Shown: positions 39,598 to 52,000 of the stretch, in pieces
Layout of the letters: each line of letters opens with the position of its first letter
Position numbering within the stretch: position 1 is the first letter of the stretch
NCBI RefSeq assembly: GCF_050947335.1
Contig: NC_134993.1
Location: 13,702,001 to 13,766,000, forward strand
Direction: 5' to 3'
DNA length: 64,000 nt
DNA from: Megachile rotundata
Lineage: Eukaryota > Arthropoda > Insecta > Hymenoptera > Megachilidae
Program-made: the position numbers and the translations under genes
The notes under the pieces: generated by a model
Databases searched by the model: none
Told to the model about the DNA's origin: nothing
The model's input: only the letters and a program-made list of their open reading frames with translations

Positions 39598-40345
39598 TCC
39601 CTAGATCACCGAATACCTGGATCCCCAAATTCCCAAGATTACCAAATCCCTAGATTCCCAAATTCCCAAGATTCCAAATTCTCTAGATTTCCAAATCCCT
39701 AGATTCCCAAATTCCCTAGATCCCCAAATTCCCTAGATCCCCAAATTCCCAAGATTACCAAATCCCTAAATCACCGAATCCCTAGATTCCCAAATCCCCA
39801 AGATTCCAAATTCCCTAGATTTCCAAATCCCTAGATCCCCAAATTCCCTAGATTTCCAAATCCCCAAATTCCCTAGATTTCCAAATCCCTAGATCACCGA
39901 ATCCCTAGATCCCCAAATCCCTAGATTCCCAAATTCCTAGATTCCCAAATTCCCAAGCTTCCAAATTCCCTAGATTTCCAAATCCCTAGATGCCCAAATT
40001 CCCTAGATCCCCAAATTCCCAAGATTCCAAATTCCCTAGATTTCCAAATCCCTAGATCCCCAAATTCCCAAGATTCCAAATTCCCTAGATTTCCAAATCC
40101 CCAAATTCCCTAGATCCCCAAATTTCCTGGATCCCCAAATTCCCAAGATTCCAAATTCCCTAGATTTCCAAATCCCTAGATTCCCAAATTCCCTAGATCC
40201 CCAAATTCCCTAGAACCCCAAATTCCCTAGAACCCCAAATTCCCAAGATTACCAAATCCCTTAATCACCGAATCCCTAGATTCCCAAATTCCCTAGATTC
40301 CAAAATCCCTAGATTTCCAAATCCCTAAATTACCGAATCCCTAGA
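39598..40345 (-). repeat. minisatellite CCCTAGATTTCCAAAT family
   Basis: C-rich on plus, alternating CCTAGATCCCCAAATTC, CCAAGATTCCAAATTC and CCTAGATTTCCAAATC, with ATCACCGAATCCCTAGAT variants marking longer blocks. Confidence 0.93.
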
Positions 40346-40857
40346 TAATTTTCTCTGACTTCCATTTTCATCGAAATTTACTCTACAAAAGATTTTTCTG
40401 TTTTATTTCAATACTCGGTTTCTGTTTCATTTACACACTCCATGTTCCAATACAAGTTTTCAATCGCATGTCATTTTTCTAACAGATTATTTCTCTTTCA
40501 CGTTTCGAAAAAGGTAGAACAATTAAAACGTCGCGTCGGAAGATCGATACTCGGAGGAACAGTGTCTCGTCCGCTCGTGCAGAGATGAAATCAGATGAAA
40601 CCGGCGTGCAGATAGTGCCACGTCGGATTCGACGTTTACACATAGGCGACACGCGTGTAAATGTCGTTGGCGTGACACGTGAATGCCTAGTATCGATAAC
40701 GCGGCTCTGTTTGATGTGTCGTGTCAGACGGTATGCAAAACCGTAAGCCAGTTTCGTTCTCCGGGAAACTCTCCAACCTTTTATAGAAGTCTGTCGACTT
40801 TATCCGAGATCGTAATCGCAAGCTCCGTGTTACTTTTGATTTTAACGTTGCTTCATC
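40346..40857. other. unique stretch, no gene seen
   Basis: CpG-richer sequence with a 65-codon frame (40683-40880) of no recognisable family. Confidence 0.4.
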
Positions 40858-40871
40858 TCGATTGTACGTCG
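40858..40871 (+). repeat. 14-bp direct repeat, left copy, bordering the 40-bp array
   Basis: TCGATTGTACGTCG, perfect copy at 41904-41917; the sequences outside the two copies differ. Confidence 0.75.
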
Positions 40872-41903
40872 TTCGTTTAATTGGTGGCTTGTTGGCGACT
40901 GCTAATTAATAGATAATTGATCGATGTTTGATTACCGGTACAGATGGTAATTAATGATCGGTAACTGGTAATTAATCACGCGTTCGGGGGTGTCATTTGC
41001 AATTACCAAGTCAAGAAATCGATAAGTTGATGTTGATTGTTAGTAAGTGGTGATTTGTGATCGACTATTGATAAGTTATTGGTGATAGGTGATTTACGGT
41101 TTATTGCTGATTGTTGATTGATTATTTATTGGTGATTGATTGATGATGCATTCATTGATTATTTATTGGTGATTTATGATTAATTGATTGATAATTTAGT
41201 GGTTATTGATACTTTTATGATAATTGATTGGTGACTGATATTTCATTGATAGTTGATTGATAATTGATTGGTAATTGATATTTTATTGATACTTTTTTGA
41301 TAATTGATTGGTGATTGATATTTTATTGATAGTTGATTGATAATTGAATGGTAATTGATATTTTATTGATACTTTTTTGATAATTGATTGGTGATTGATA
41401 TTTTATTGATAGTTGATTGATAATTGATTGGTGACAGACATTTTATTGATAGTTTATTGGTAATTGATTGGTGATTGATATTTCATTGATAGTTTATTGA
41501 TAATTGATTGGTGATAGACATTTTATTGATAGTTGATTGATAATTTATTGGTGACTGACATTTTATTGATAGTTAATTGATAATTTATTGGTGACTGACA
41601 TTTTATTGATAGTTTATTGATAATTGATTGGTGATGGATATTTTATTGATAGTTGATTGATAATTGAATGGTAATTGATATTTTATTGATACTTTTTTGA
41701 TAATTGATTGGTGATTGATATTTTATTGATAGTTGATTGATAATTGATTGGTGACAGACATTTTATTGATAGTTTATTGGTAATTGATTGGTGATTGATA
41801 TTTCATTGATAGTTTATTGATAATTTGTTGGTGACTGACATTTTATTGATAGTTAATTGATAATTTATTGGTGACTGACATTTTATTGATAGTTTATTGA
41901 TAA
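40872..41903 (+). repeat. 40-bp satellite (ATTGATTGGTGATTGATATT type)
   Basis: Degenerate TTGAT-rich start, then regular 40-bp units from about 41200 (TTTTATTGATAGTTGATTGA followed by TAATTGATTGGTGACAGACA). A stretch of about 160 bp from 41341 recurs at 41661, an offset of 320 bp (8 units). Unrelated to the ATCTAGGG family. Confidence 0.93.
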
Positions 41904-41917
41904 TCGATTGTACGTCG
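41904..41917 (+). repeat. 14-bp direct repeat, right copy
   Basis: Right-hand partner of 40858-40871; unique sequence resumes immediately after it. Confidence 0.75.
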
Positions 41918-42744
41918 ACGTATCGATGCGGAGCGAAGTTAGTTTCGCTGGAAGTTGAAAGTTTACGTTTCACGCGATGAATTTCCATCGCGATAACAGA
42001 ATCGTGCGGAGTTAGAAATTTCGTAGATTATATTCGTCACGAGATCCGCGATTCCACTTATCCGACGATTTGCCGGCATCTAATCGCGCGGACAATTTGT
42101 ACGTGTCGGTGATTTCAATCTGTTCGTGTTGTGCCACTACGCGTTTGTCTGTCGCGATTGTTGCCCGACTGGAAAATATTCTATCGGACAGACACGGATG
42201 TTTCCTTGACGGTCGTCAACCTGTTAATCGGGTCGTTTTACCTACGTCATCAAATCCCTAGATTCCCAAATCCCTAGATTCCCAAATTCCTAGATTCCCA
42301 AATTCCTACATCCCCAAATCCTTAGATTCCCAAATCCCCAAATTTCGTCTACTACCATAAACAAGATGGCCGTCAGAAGATCTCCATAAAAAACAAAATG
42401 GCCGTAAACAATTGCGACCCCGCACCGTTAAAACCCAATAAAAACTTATTAAATAAATTGAAGTTATTAAAATAACCGAGTTGAAAATAATTTCACCGAG
42501 TAATTTAATTGAACCAGGAATAAACGACGAAGGAAGAACAGAGAGGAAATAAATACGAAGGCTTTGAATTTGCGCGTCGACCCAGTAACAGACCTTTCGT
42601 TCTCTGTTCGATTTCTCGACGCGATCCATCGACATGGCTGATATAATAGCATAATTGGAACGCATGTGGCGTACAAATGCGAAAATAAAAGCAATAACGT
42701 TTTCAAGGTAACGTAAGAGGCTCTCGCAGGCTTAATACACCTCA
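41918..42744. other. mostly unique spacer with a short minisatellite
   Basis: 42250-42345 holds about six C-rich units (CCCTAGATTCCCAAAT). The rest is unique; GATGGCCGT motifs occur twice near 42367 and 42400. Frames at 42306-42745 (minus) have no recognisable domain. Confidence 0.45.
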
Positions 42745-44530
42745 TTCGACGCGTAGTAATCTAATGCGTAGTAATCCAACGCGTACTAATACAGCGTGTG
42801 GATATCCAACGCGTAGTAATCTAGCGCTTGCATATTCTACGCGTAGTAATACAACGCGTAATAATGCGACGCGTGGTAATTCTAAGCGTAGGAATCTAAT
42901 GCGATGTAATCTAACGCGTAGTAATCCAGCATGTGGATATCCAACGCATGGTAATCCAACGCGTAGTAATGCAACGTGTGGTAATGCAACGCGTGGTAAT
43001 CCTACGCGTAGTAATCCAATGCGCAGTAATCCAACGCGTACTAATACAGCGTGTGGATATCCAACGCGTAGTAATCTAGCGCTTGCATATTCTACGCGTA
43101 GTAATACAACGCGTAATAATGCAACGCGTGGTAATTCTAAGCGTAGGAATCTAATGCGTGGTAATCTAACGCGTTAGTAATCCAGCATGTGGATATCCAA
43201 CGCGTGGTAATCCAACGCGTAGTAATGCAACGTATGGTAATGCAACGCGTGGCAATCCTACGCGTAGTAATCCAATGCGCAGTAATCCAACGCGTACTAA
43301 TACAGCGTGTGGATATCCAACGCGTAGTAATCTAGCGCTTGCATATTCTACGCGTAGTAATCCAACGCGTAATAATGCGACGCGTGGTAATTCTAAGAGG
43401 TGGAATCTAATGCGTGGTAATCTAACGCGTAGTAATCCAGCATGTGGATATCCAACGCGTGGTAATCCAACGCGTAGTAATGCAACGTATGGTAATGCAA
43501 CGCGTGGCAATCCTACGCGTAGTAATCCAATGCGCAGTAATCCAACGCGTACTAATACAGCGTGTGGATATCCAACGCGTAGTAATCTAGCGCTTGCATA
43601 TTCCACGCGTAGTAATCCAACGCGGAATAATGCAACGCGTGGTAATTCTAAGAGTAGAAATCTAATGCGTGGTAATCTAACGCGTAGTAATCCAGCACGT
43701 GGATATCCAACGCATGGTAATCCAACGCGTAGTAATGCAACGTATGGTAATGCAACGCGTGGCAATCCTACGCGTAGTAATCCAATGCGCAGTAATCCAA
43801 CGCGTACTAATACAGCGTGTGGATATCCAACGCGTAGTAATCTAGCGCTTGCATATTCTACGCGTAGTAATCCAACGCGTAATAATGCGACGCGTGGTAA
43901 TTCTAAGAGGTGGAATCTAATGCGTGGTAATCTAACGCGTAGTAATCCAGCATGTGGATATCCAACGCGTGGTAATCCAACGCGTAGTAATGCAACGTAT
44001 GGTAATGCAACGCGTGGCAATCCTACGCGTAGTAATCCAATGCGCAGTAATCCAACGCGTACTAATACAGCGTGTGGATATCCAACGCGTAGTAATCTAG
44101 CGCTTGCATATTCCACGCGTAGTAATCCAACGCGTAATAATGCGACGCGTGGTAATTCTAAGCGTAGGAATCTAATGCGTGGTAATCTAACGCGTAGTAA
44201 TCCAGCATGTGGATATCCAACGCGTGGTAATCCAACACGTAGTAATGCAACGTGCGGTAATGCAACGCGTGGTAATCCTACGCGTAGTAATCCAATGCGC
44301 AGTAATCCAACGCGTACTAATACAGCGTGTGGATATCCAACGCGTAGTAATCTAGCGCTTGCATATTCTACGCGTAGTAATCCAACGCGTAATAATGCAA
44401 CGCGTGGTAATTCTAAGAGTAGGAATCTAATGCGTGGTAATCTAACGCGTAGTAATCCAACATGTGGATATCCATCGCGTGGTAATCCAACGCGTGGATA
44501 TTCGACGCGTAGTAGTCCAACGCGTAATAA
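42745..44530 (+). repeat. 15-bp ACGCGT satellite array, 255-bp higher-order unit (copy 3)
   Basis: About seven higher-order units: AATCTAATG variants at 42893, 43148, 43404, 43659, 43914, 44169 and 44424. Spacing is 255 bp except one of 256, caused by a one-base insertion near 43173 that also breaks the open frame. A 430-codon plus frame (43275-44567) and a 316-codon minus frame overlap, so coding is unlikely. Ends in the same non-repeat sequence as copy 1. Confidence 0.95.
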
Positions 44531-44675
44531 TCCTCGCGCTCTAATCGGTCCATGTCTTCCGTCTTAATAATTCAAAAACGAAGCTTCGAATCCCATTTTC
44601 GCAAAGGGAAATCTTATTCAGAATCAGCTCCCCCTCATTTCAGGGCACTAGTTGTGAGACACCCTGTATAAGCTG
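44531..44675 (+). repeat. 3' flank shared with 1000-1130
   Basis: Matches the flank of copy 1 through TTAATAATTCAAAAACGAAG and beyond, ending at GAGACACCCTGTATA. The last motif resembles termini of dispersed insect repeats (from memory, not verified). Confidence 0.75.
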
Positions 44676-45519
44676 ATTAATCAATTTATCACCGGTTGAT
44701 CATATCGATTCGTTCACCGGTGAATATTCCGCAATCACTGTCGACACACTGCGGACTCTAATTACAATCTGAACACGATGTAATTACTTAATACATCACA
44801 CCAGTTAATTTACTTCCATTCCGAATCCGAAATCGGCTATCATTGATTTATCTCAAGTTCCCGTTGGGAAATTCAATGATTCGGTGTTCTCGAAACTTTC
44901 TACCCTGTCAGCTACGCTAATTAAACTATTCGCGAGTTCAGAGATTACGCAGATTGCTTTCAACGGGGTTTTAATAGGGAACTGACGGTACAAATTATTA
45001 AATTACTTCGGATATTTATCTCAACGTTTATAATACGAAAACTTTAAAAAATAAAAATTTCGCTGGAACAGTGTTTGGAAACGAAATTATTCGCTGACGT
45101 CTTTTGCTACCTTCAGCGAATGTTGGGGTAAAAAGAGAAAGGTTGCAAACAGTATTAGCCGAACGGAAGATGACCAGCAAGTTGTCAAGTTTGTCGAGCA
45201 AACTTCCTTCGAAAAATAAATCAGATCGTATCGATCGTTCGGATGTACGGAGGCAAAGGGTAGACCGAAACTTGCCACTCAATTTTCGTCGTACGAGCGG
45301 AAGTTCTCCACCGCTGTGTAACGTATCGCAACCGATCTCCATTTTGCCACGTAAATCAGACGCAAAAGCGAACTTTGAAGTTGCTAACTACTTTAGCCAA
45401 CCCTGGTATCTTTAACGAATATATGTTCTTGTTCGAGAACACACGAAAATTTCGAAATAATTCAAGATACATGGTTGAACATTTTGGGAAATGGGGTAAA
45501 TGAACTGGGACCTGTAGAA
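44676..45519. other. unique stretch, no confident gene
   Basis: Frames of about 103-104 codons on both strands overlap at 45028-45415 with no recognisable family. Confidence 0.4.
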
Positions 45520-46330
45520 AGTTACGAATTTTGGAGTTTGGGAATTTAGAGGCTAGGGACTTTTGTGATTAAGGAATTTGGGGACTAAGAAATTTGGAAA
45601 CTAGGGAAACTGGGAACTATTGAATTTTGGGACTAGAGAATTAGGGACCTAGTGAATTTTAGATCTAGGGAGTATTTTAACTAGTAAATTTGGGATCTAG
45701 GGAATTTTGCAACTAGTAAATTTGGGGTCTAGGGAATTTTGTAACTAGTGAATTTAGGAACTAGGGAATTTGTAACTAGTAAATTTGGGGTCTAGGGAAT
45801 TTTGCAACTAGTAAATTTGAGGTCTAGGGAATTTTGTAACTAGTGAATTAAGGAACTAGGGAATTTGTAACTAGTACATTTGGGACCTAGGGAATTTGTA
45901 ACTAGTAAATTTGGGATCTAGGGAATTTTGTAACTAGTGAATTTGGGGTCTAGGGAATTTTGTAACTAGTGAATTTAGGAACTAGGGAATTTGTAACTAA
46001 TAAATTTTGGGACTAGGGAATTCGTAACTGGTAAATTTGGAATCTAGGGAATTTTGTAACTAGTAAATTTGGGACCCAGGGAATTTGTAACTAATAAATT
46101 TGGAACTAGGGAATTTGTAACTAATAAATTTGGGGTCTAGGAAATTTTGTAACTACTGAGTTTCGGACCTAGGGAATTTATTAACTTGCAAATTTTGGGT
46201 CTAGAGAATTTTGGATCTAGGAAATTTTGTAATTGATAAATTTTGGATTTGGAGAATATTGTAACTAGTACACTTTGCATCTATGGAATTTGGAAATTTA
46301 TACCTATGAAAATTATAAAACTAGAAATTA
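45520..46330 (+). repeat. minisatellite TAGGGAATTTTGTAACTAG, ~32-bp pairs
   Basis: Units such as TTGGGGTCTAGGGAATTT paired with TGTAACTAGTAAATT, G-rich on plus, edges degenerate. Confidence 0.92.
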
Positions 46331-46499
46331 AAAAAATTTATAATTCTGTAACCTTGATAATTTAAGAGCTTCGAAATTGTTAGATCTCTAAATCCCTATA
46401 TGATAGACACAAATCTAGAGTCTACCCCAATGCAACTCGAGTGTCTTATATTTTCCCCCAAAAATATAACTAAATAAAACAAATAAAGTAGAGTTGACA

Positions 46500-47953
46500 C
46501 ACTGATGCGTAAGATACGAGTAGTTATCAGACCAAAGGTCCATTAAGGGGTTTTCGATCAATAGCTGCTGACATCAGCTATAAATAGACTTCCACTTGGC
46601 AAACTGTGTTTCGGGTCAAAGTTTGCTCGTTTTCAACCACTTACATCGATAAAGTGGCATTATGTAAATACGCAATCCGCGAAACTTCTCTCAAGCCACT
46701 TACAGAAACAAATAAACGAGTGAATGCCGAAACCAAGTCTCGAAACCAAGATACTTTAATTGCCTGTTCGGGCTAATGTTTTCACCGACTGCATCGAGAT
46801 CAAAACTTTTGTCCGATCGTTAAATCCTGTTTGCAACTGCGACGCTGGATTACGAATTTTCTCGCGGTTGCGATAGGGGATCGGGAACTCGTTAGAAATT
46901 CGAAACTCCCGTTCGGGCCGATAGAAAGACTGACAGTATCGATTTTCAGTTAGAACCACTTTCGATTGCTAATTCATTTTCTTTTATCTCTTTTTTAGTT
47001 TCGCTTCTTTACGTCTTTTGCGTGACGTCTTTAAACCTACTCTCCCGGATTTAAACCGTAATTTATTTATTTATATTATTAGTCTTTTTATTTACGCACA
47101 TTCGGCGAGGTTGCACATAATTCTAGATTTTTATATTCGTGTACTTTTTTAAATTATTACTAACTGTTATTTCGAAACGAGCTCCACGATTTTCTTCTCT
47201 GATTCGTCAATTTATTTGATGTTTATAGTACACGCTTTCACTATTCGTCTTCCGATCTATTTACGGTAACCGGCTCGCGCGCCGTAAATTATCGAAGATT
47301 CCCGAATCCTTCCGATTCGCTCGGACGCTTCCTGCCGGACGCGCAGTTTGTAACGGTTTCTTTCAAAATTGCCTCGTGTTTCCGCGCGTCAAAATTGCGA
47401 AAGTGTGCACAAGTGAAATTTCAGAATTTAAACGCGTAATATTTTATAAATCTTGTTCGATATGCGACGGTTGATCGACAGTGAGAAATATCGTGCGAAT
47501 TTAAAGTGGTTTTCGCGATTGACAGATGGAAGCGTCTATTCGCGACTAGCTAATGCATATAATTCACTCGCGTCTCGATTTCGCGAAAGGTTGAAGAGCA
47601 TACCGGAGACAAAGTGCAAGGTTTCGAATGCGCGAGTGCTATTAATCAAACAGACACGACACTTTAGTTAACCAGCGTGCTTCTTTTTGCGGTAATTTTC
47701 TTCGCTTTTTATCGCGTATTGATCGGGAAACTTGAACAATGACCGTTGTTAATCTTGATCAATAAACGTAACTTCCTCTCGCCGCCATTTTGTTTTCTCA
47801 TAGCGTGCCGCGAGTGATTGTTCTTTAATTGCGTCTACGGAGCTGTTTAATTATAATCGGACGATTTAATGAGGTAAGAATGACATTGGCATGTTTCGTC
47901 TCGTTAACGAATTGAAATTTTGATAATAATTATTCTTGTTTTGACTGTTACAG
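46500..47953 (+). promoter_or_regulatory. possible internal promoter region upstream of the 47954 exon
   Basis: Mostly unique sequence. It holds a TATA-like CTATAAATAG at 46578-46587, a CpG-dense patch at about 47260-47660 and a GCCGCCATTTTG motif near 47780, a YY1-type element common at animal promoters. The next plus-strand exon begins with ATG, so a promoter here would yield a shorter N-terminus. No transcript start can be fixed. Reading frames of 60-70 codons in this stretch have no recognisable content. Confidence 0.3.
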
Positions 47954-48071
47954 ATGCCCGGAAATACGACGGCAGGCAGCACCCTATTGAACGACGAACT
48001 TCGCCGCATTTTGCAAGAAAGGGAACAGGAATGCTTGCAGTTACAGGCCATGAATTCAACTCCACCACCAG
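47954..48071 (+). CDS. second coding exon of unrecognised plus-strand gene
   Basis: 118 nt between a good acceptor (TTTTGACTGTTACAG) and donor CCAG|GTAAAC, phase 1 at the 3' end. The exon opens exactly with ATG and reads MPGNTTAGSTLLNDELRRIL, then QEREQECLQLQAM and NSTPPP. The middle is a hydrophilic amphipathic helix, Leu-rich with Glu and Arg, suggestive of a short coiled coil; the rest is low complexity. Because it begins with ATG it could be internal (after the six-residue exon at 28124) or supply its own start from a promoter just upstream. The family is not identified and later exons are not seen in this window. Confidence 0.65.
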
Positions 48072-48520
48072 GTAAACTTTTCAATACTTTTGCATGCAAG
48101 CAACGACAAATTAGACTCCCGTAAAAAATATGGGTGGGCGACGACACTCGCTCATTGATTTATAGTCAATTTTTTAACTTTACGATTTACGAGCATAGAA
48201 ATTTCTCGATGTCTTGGGATTCGAAGGATTTGACATTTGAGATATAGGAATTCTGGGAATTTGTGACGTTGTATTTATAACGGATTAATTAACATAGATT
48301 ATCAATAGTAAATATTCGAAAAAATATTCTGTATAAGGCTTCGAAATCTTTGCAACTTTTATTTTAACAAAACGTCTTTCACCTTATAACAATTCGCATC
48401 AGAGCGTTACGACTTCATAAAACAGAAGTTGGGAAAAGAAAAATGTAAAAGTTGGAAAAGTAATGGACTTCGTTCCTTTCGGTGTTCTATCAAAGGACTG
48501 CGAAAACAATGAGGATTTCT
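48072..48520. other. unique sequence between plus-strand exon and UGT 3' end
   Basis: Start of the next plus-strand intron; no further exon visible. It faces the 3' end of UGT gene A on the other strand. Confidence 0.45.
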
Positions 48521-48539
48521 TTTATTAAGAAAGTTTATT
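48521..48539 (-). terminator. candidate poly(A) signals of UGT gene A
   Basis: Two AATAAA hexamers on the minus strand (48539-48534 and 48526-48521), 188-206 bp beyond the stop codon, in AT-rich sequence. The AATAAA overlapping the stop itself is less likely because it would leave almost no 3' UTR. Confidence 0.4.
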
Positions 48540-48726
48540 GAAAGTCGCTGTGAAAAAACCACGCAGAAAATATTCTGTTCAATTCGTCTTCCGCATAATT
48601 TATGTCACTACATTCTAGCAAAATCATTCGCGAGTTAATACAATAGAAACGAGAACAAATATTGAACGAAATTTTCTTGGGAAGTTCCTCGACGGTGGTA
48701 TTTAACCTATATGTACACTTTTCACT

Positions 48727-49021
48727 TTATTTGTTCTTCTTCGAATTAGAAGATTTTTTACTTTTATGGTCGCAAGATGAGCCCAGTAATTTTCTTTTCA
48801 ATTTTCGCACCAGAAGAACGAACACGTACAGTATTAACACTATACAGGCAAGCATGAAACCATAAACGTCGAAAAGATGCACTTGCCACCATGAAAGATG
48901 AATTGCAGGTGATTGCAAAATTTTTCCGTGTCGTGCGACGTATTCGATCCAATAAATCGCCGTGTCTACAGCGCTCATGGGTCTGTCTTTGAATAGTTCC
49001 GATACTTTCTTTATATTTGCC
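48727..49021 (-). CDS. UGT gene A exon 5
   Basis: 295 nt after a TTTCCAG acceptor. It encodes the family segment DTAIYWIEYVARHG, then SWWQVHLFDVYGF leading into a single hydrophobic membrane helix, and a Lys-rich cytoplasmic tail ending KKNK. The stop is TAA at 48729-48727. An AATAAA overlaps the stop codon, and two more lie about 190-210 bp further downstream (minus-strand sense). Confidence 0.94.
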
Positions 49022-52000
49022 CTGGAAATAACGTTTCTTATTGTAGAACATAAATCAACGATAGAATGTTAATAGAATAGCAAAGATAATTTAAAGATAT
49101 TTAAATGATGAACATTAGGATAATATAGGAAGCAGCGTGGCAATATAACGGGTGGTATAATATACATATAATGTGTAGCAATGCAAAATATAGATAATAG
49201 GACGCGCGGCGTTATAACACGTAGGAGTGCAATATATATAAAAATACGAAACGTGAATATACGGCGCGTGGCGATATAACGCGAGGCAATAGAATGCGTG
49301 ATAATAGCAATGCTAGATGTGGAGAGTCGATGCGCGGTGATATAACACGTGGCAATACAACGTATAGGAATGCGAAATGTCAATATATGGCGCGTGGCGA
49401 TATAACGCGAGGCAATAGAATGCGTGATAATAGCAATGCGATATATTGAGAGCCGATGCGTGGCAATATAACGCGTGGTAACACAACATACAGAAGTACG
49501 AAATGTGGAGATACGACGCGTGGCGATATAACGCGAGGCAATAGAATGCGTGATAATAGCAATGCTAGATGTAGAGAGTCGATGCGCGGTGATATAACGC
49601 GTGGCAATACAGCGTACAGGAATACGAAATGTGGAAATACGGCGCGTGGCGATATAACGCGAGGCAATATAACACGTGATAATAGCAATGCGATGCATTG
49701 AGAGCCGATGCGTGGCAATATAACGCGTGGTAACACAACATACAGAAGTACGAAATGTGGAAATACGACGCGTGGCGATATAACGCGAGGCAATATAACG
49801 CGTGGCAGTATAACGAATAGTAACTCGGAACATACTGATATAACGGTTGGAAATGCAACTCGTAAAAACAAAACGCGTAAAAATACGGAAAGTGGCGATA
49901 TAACGCGAGGAAATAGAATCCGCGGTAATATAACACATAGCAATCGAATTTTAATATTTCGTTAATGTTTATGTGCTACGATAATAGAACCAAACATAAG
50001 TCCACGTAAAATGGCAATATAACGAGAGTCTGTTAATAAAAACTTTATCAAAAAATTATAAAAGGAAAGGAATGGAAAATCAATAGAGAGAAAAAGGAAG
50101 CAGAAAATGAGGAAGAGACAGACACAGGGAATTTGGAAAACTGAAAGTTACCGAAAGTCGATTCTACTCGGAAGTTTGCGAATTTCGCGTGATCCGCGTT
50201 CGGAAGTTTTCGATTTCATGAACTCTGCGAACTTTGATCGAACTTAGCGTCTTGCCAAGTTTCGTATCGTTAGAGTTGCCAAGCAGAATTGTATATCGAA
50301 CGAATTAACACTGTGACAAATAGGTATTCACGTAATTACAAATGAAGTACAATGTCGTTTGTTATGTGATACTTACCGATACGTCTCATTATACAAAACC
50401 GTATTAATCGCATCGCCCAGCGTTTTCTCGTTGACTTCTTTGAACGAGCGAAGATTCACCGCGAACAGTTTCTTTGACGCGGAATCGAGATTACCATGTT
50501 GATCGCCGTAAAGTGGAATCCCTACCAAAGGCACTCCAAAATGGACGGATTCTTGCAGTCCCATCAGACCACCGTGCGTGATGAACGCTTTCGTATTCTT
50601 ATGCTCTAATACAAAAAAAAAACAATATACACTTCTTCCATAGTAAACAGGTTCGAAATAAGATAAAAGCGTACGAAGGAGCATTATAATTAAGATCACG
50701 AAATTCGATTATTAAAAAAGTTGTTTAATAACGTACTGAGCACAGCTACTTGAGGAAACCAGGGCTTAGTCATCACGTTCTTTGGCAATCCTGGGAGCAG
50801 CTCCTCCTTTTTCCCGACCTTCATTAGCACACGAACTGGCGCTATCTTCTCGAAGACTTTGTAGACGCTTCTCAGAAGCGACTCGGGGAACGTTTCGATT
50901 CTCACCATCGACCCGAACGTGAACAATATGCAACCGTGTTTGCTTTCGTCCAACCATTTTTGTAGATCCTGTCGAATAACGTACGCTCTTATACGCGTTG
51001 TTATTTAACGGTGGAGATTTTATTCAAACTACGAAAAATGTCGAGCAAGGTCCCTAAATAATTGAGGATTCTTTCTGGAAACTCTGACGGGTTCCATGAT
51101 AAATAGGTCCCTGTTGAACAAGTCGGAAGGACGGGAAGACAATAATTCTCTCCGAATTCTGAAATATCTGAAACTTGACCAACTCTCCCTATTTCTGCGC
51201 CAACTTCGCAAGCTTCATTCGAATCAATCACCGCGATATCATAAGATATACTTACCGCTGGTAGCGGTTTCCCGTCGTCTTTAACGTGCAGTCCACCAAC
51301 TTCGACGATTCCCATCGTCAACGGTCTGATTCCGAGTAAACTATGATGCGAGTTGACCAGAAGCAGATCCAGGTCGTGGTAGAGGTCCGTGATCGTGGCA
51401 TTTATGCCGAAATATTTCTGCACGTACTGTTGCTGTGGATTGACGTATCTGTCTAGTTGAAACGCGACCATGTTCGTTAGAAAGGTATTCATCAACCTCT
51501 GCCAGAAGTTCATCTTTTGGTCGTAAGAGGTGAACAGAGACGGCACGAAAGAAGGATTAAACGGGTTTCCCAACTTCTCGGTGAACCATTCGTCGCTGCC
51601 GGCGGTTACTACGCCGACCATGGGAACGTTCAAGTGACGGCCGAAAGCGAGGTAACACGACGCCAGGAACATCTGAAATCGACGTCGATAATTCATTTTA
51701 ATGTTACCTTTACGTTCCCTGACATTTGCGCGTAAAATACCAAATTTGAAAATCTAGGTATTTAGGAAGTCTAAAAAATTCAGCGATTTCGGGAATTTTG
51801 GGATCTAGGGCAATTCGGAATCTAGGGAATTTTGAGATCTGGGAAATTTGGGGAGCTAGGAAAATTTGGGATCTATGGAAATTTGGAATCTAGGGAATCT
51901 GGGGAAATTTGGGAATTTTGGGATCTAGGGAATTCGGGGATGTAGGGAATTTAGGAATCTAAGGAATTTGAGGATGCAGGGAATTTTGGGATCTAGAGAA

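Noticed and set aside
49069..49938. 289-codon minus-strand frame
   Set aside because: Lies in the 15-bp array in intron 4 of a confirmed UGT gene, and other frames on both strands are open over the same stretch.
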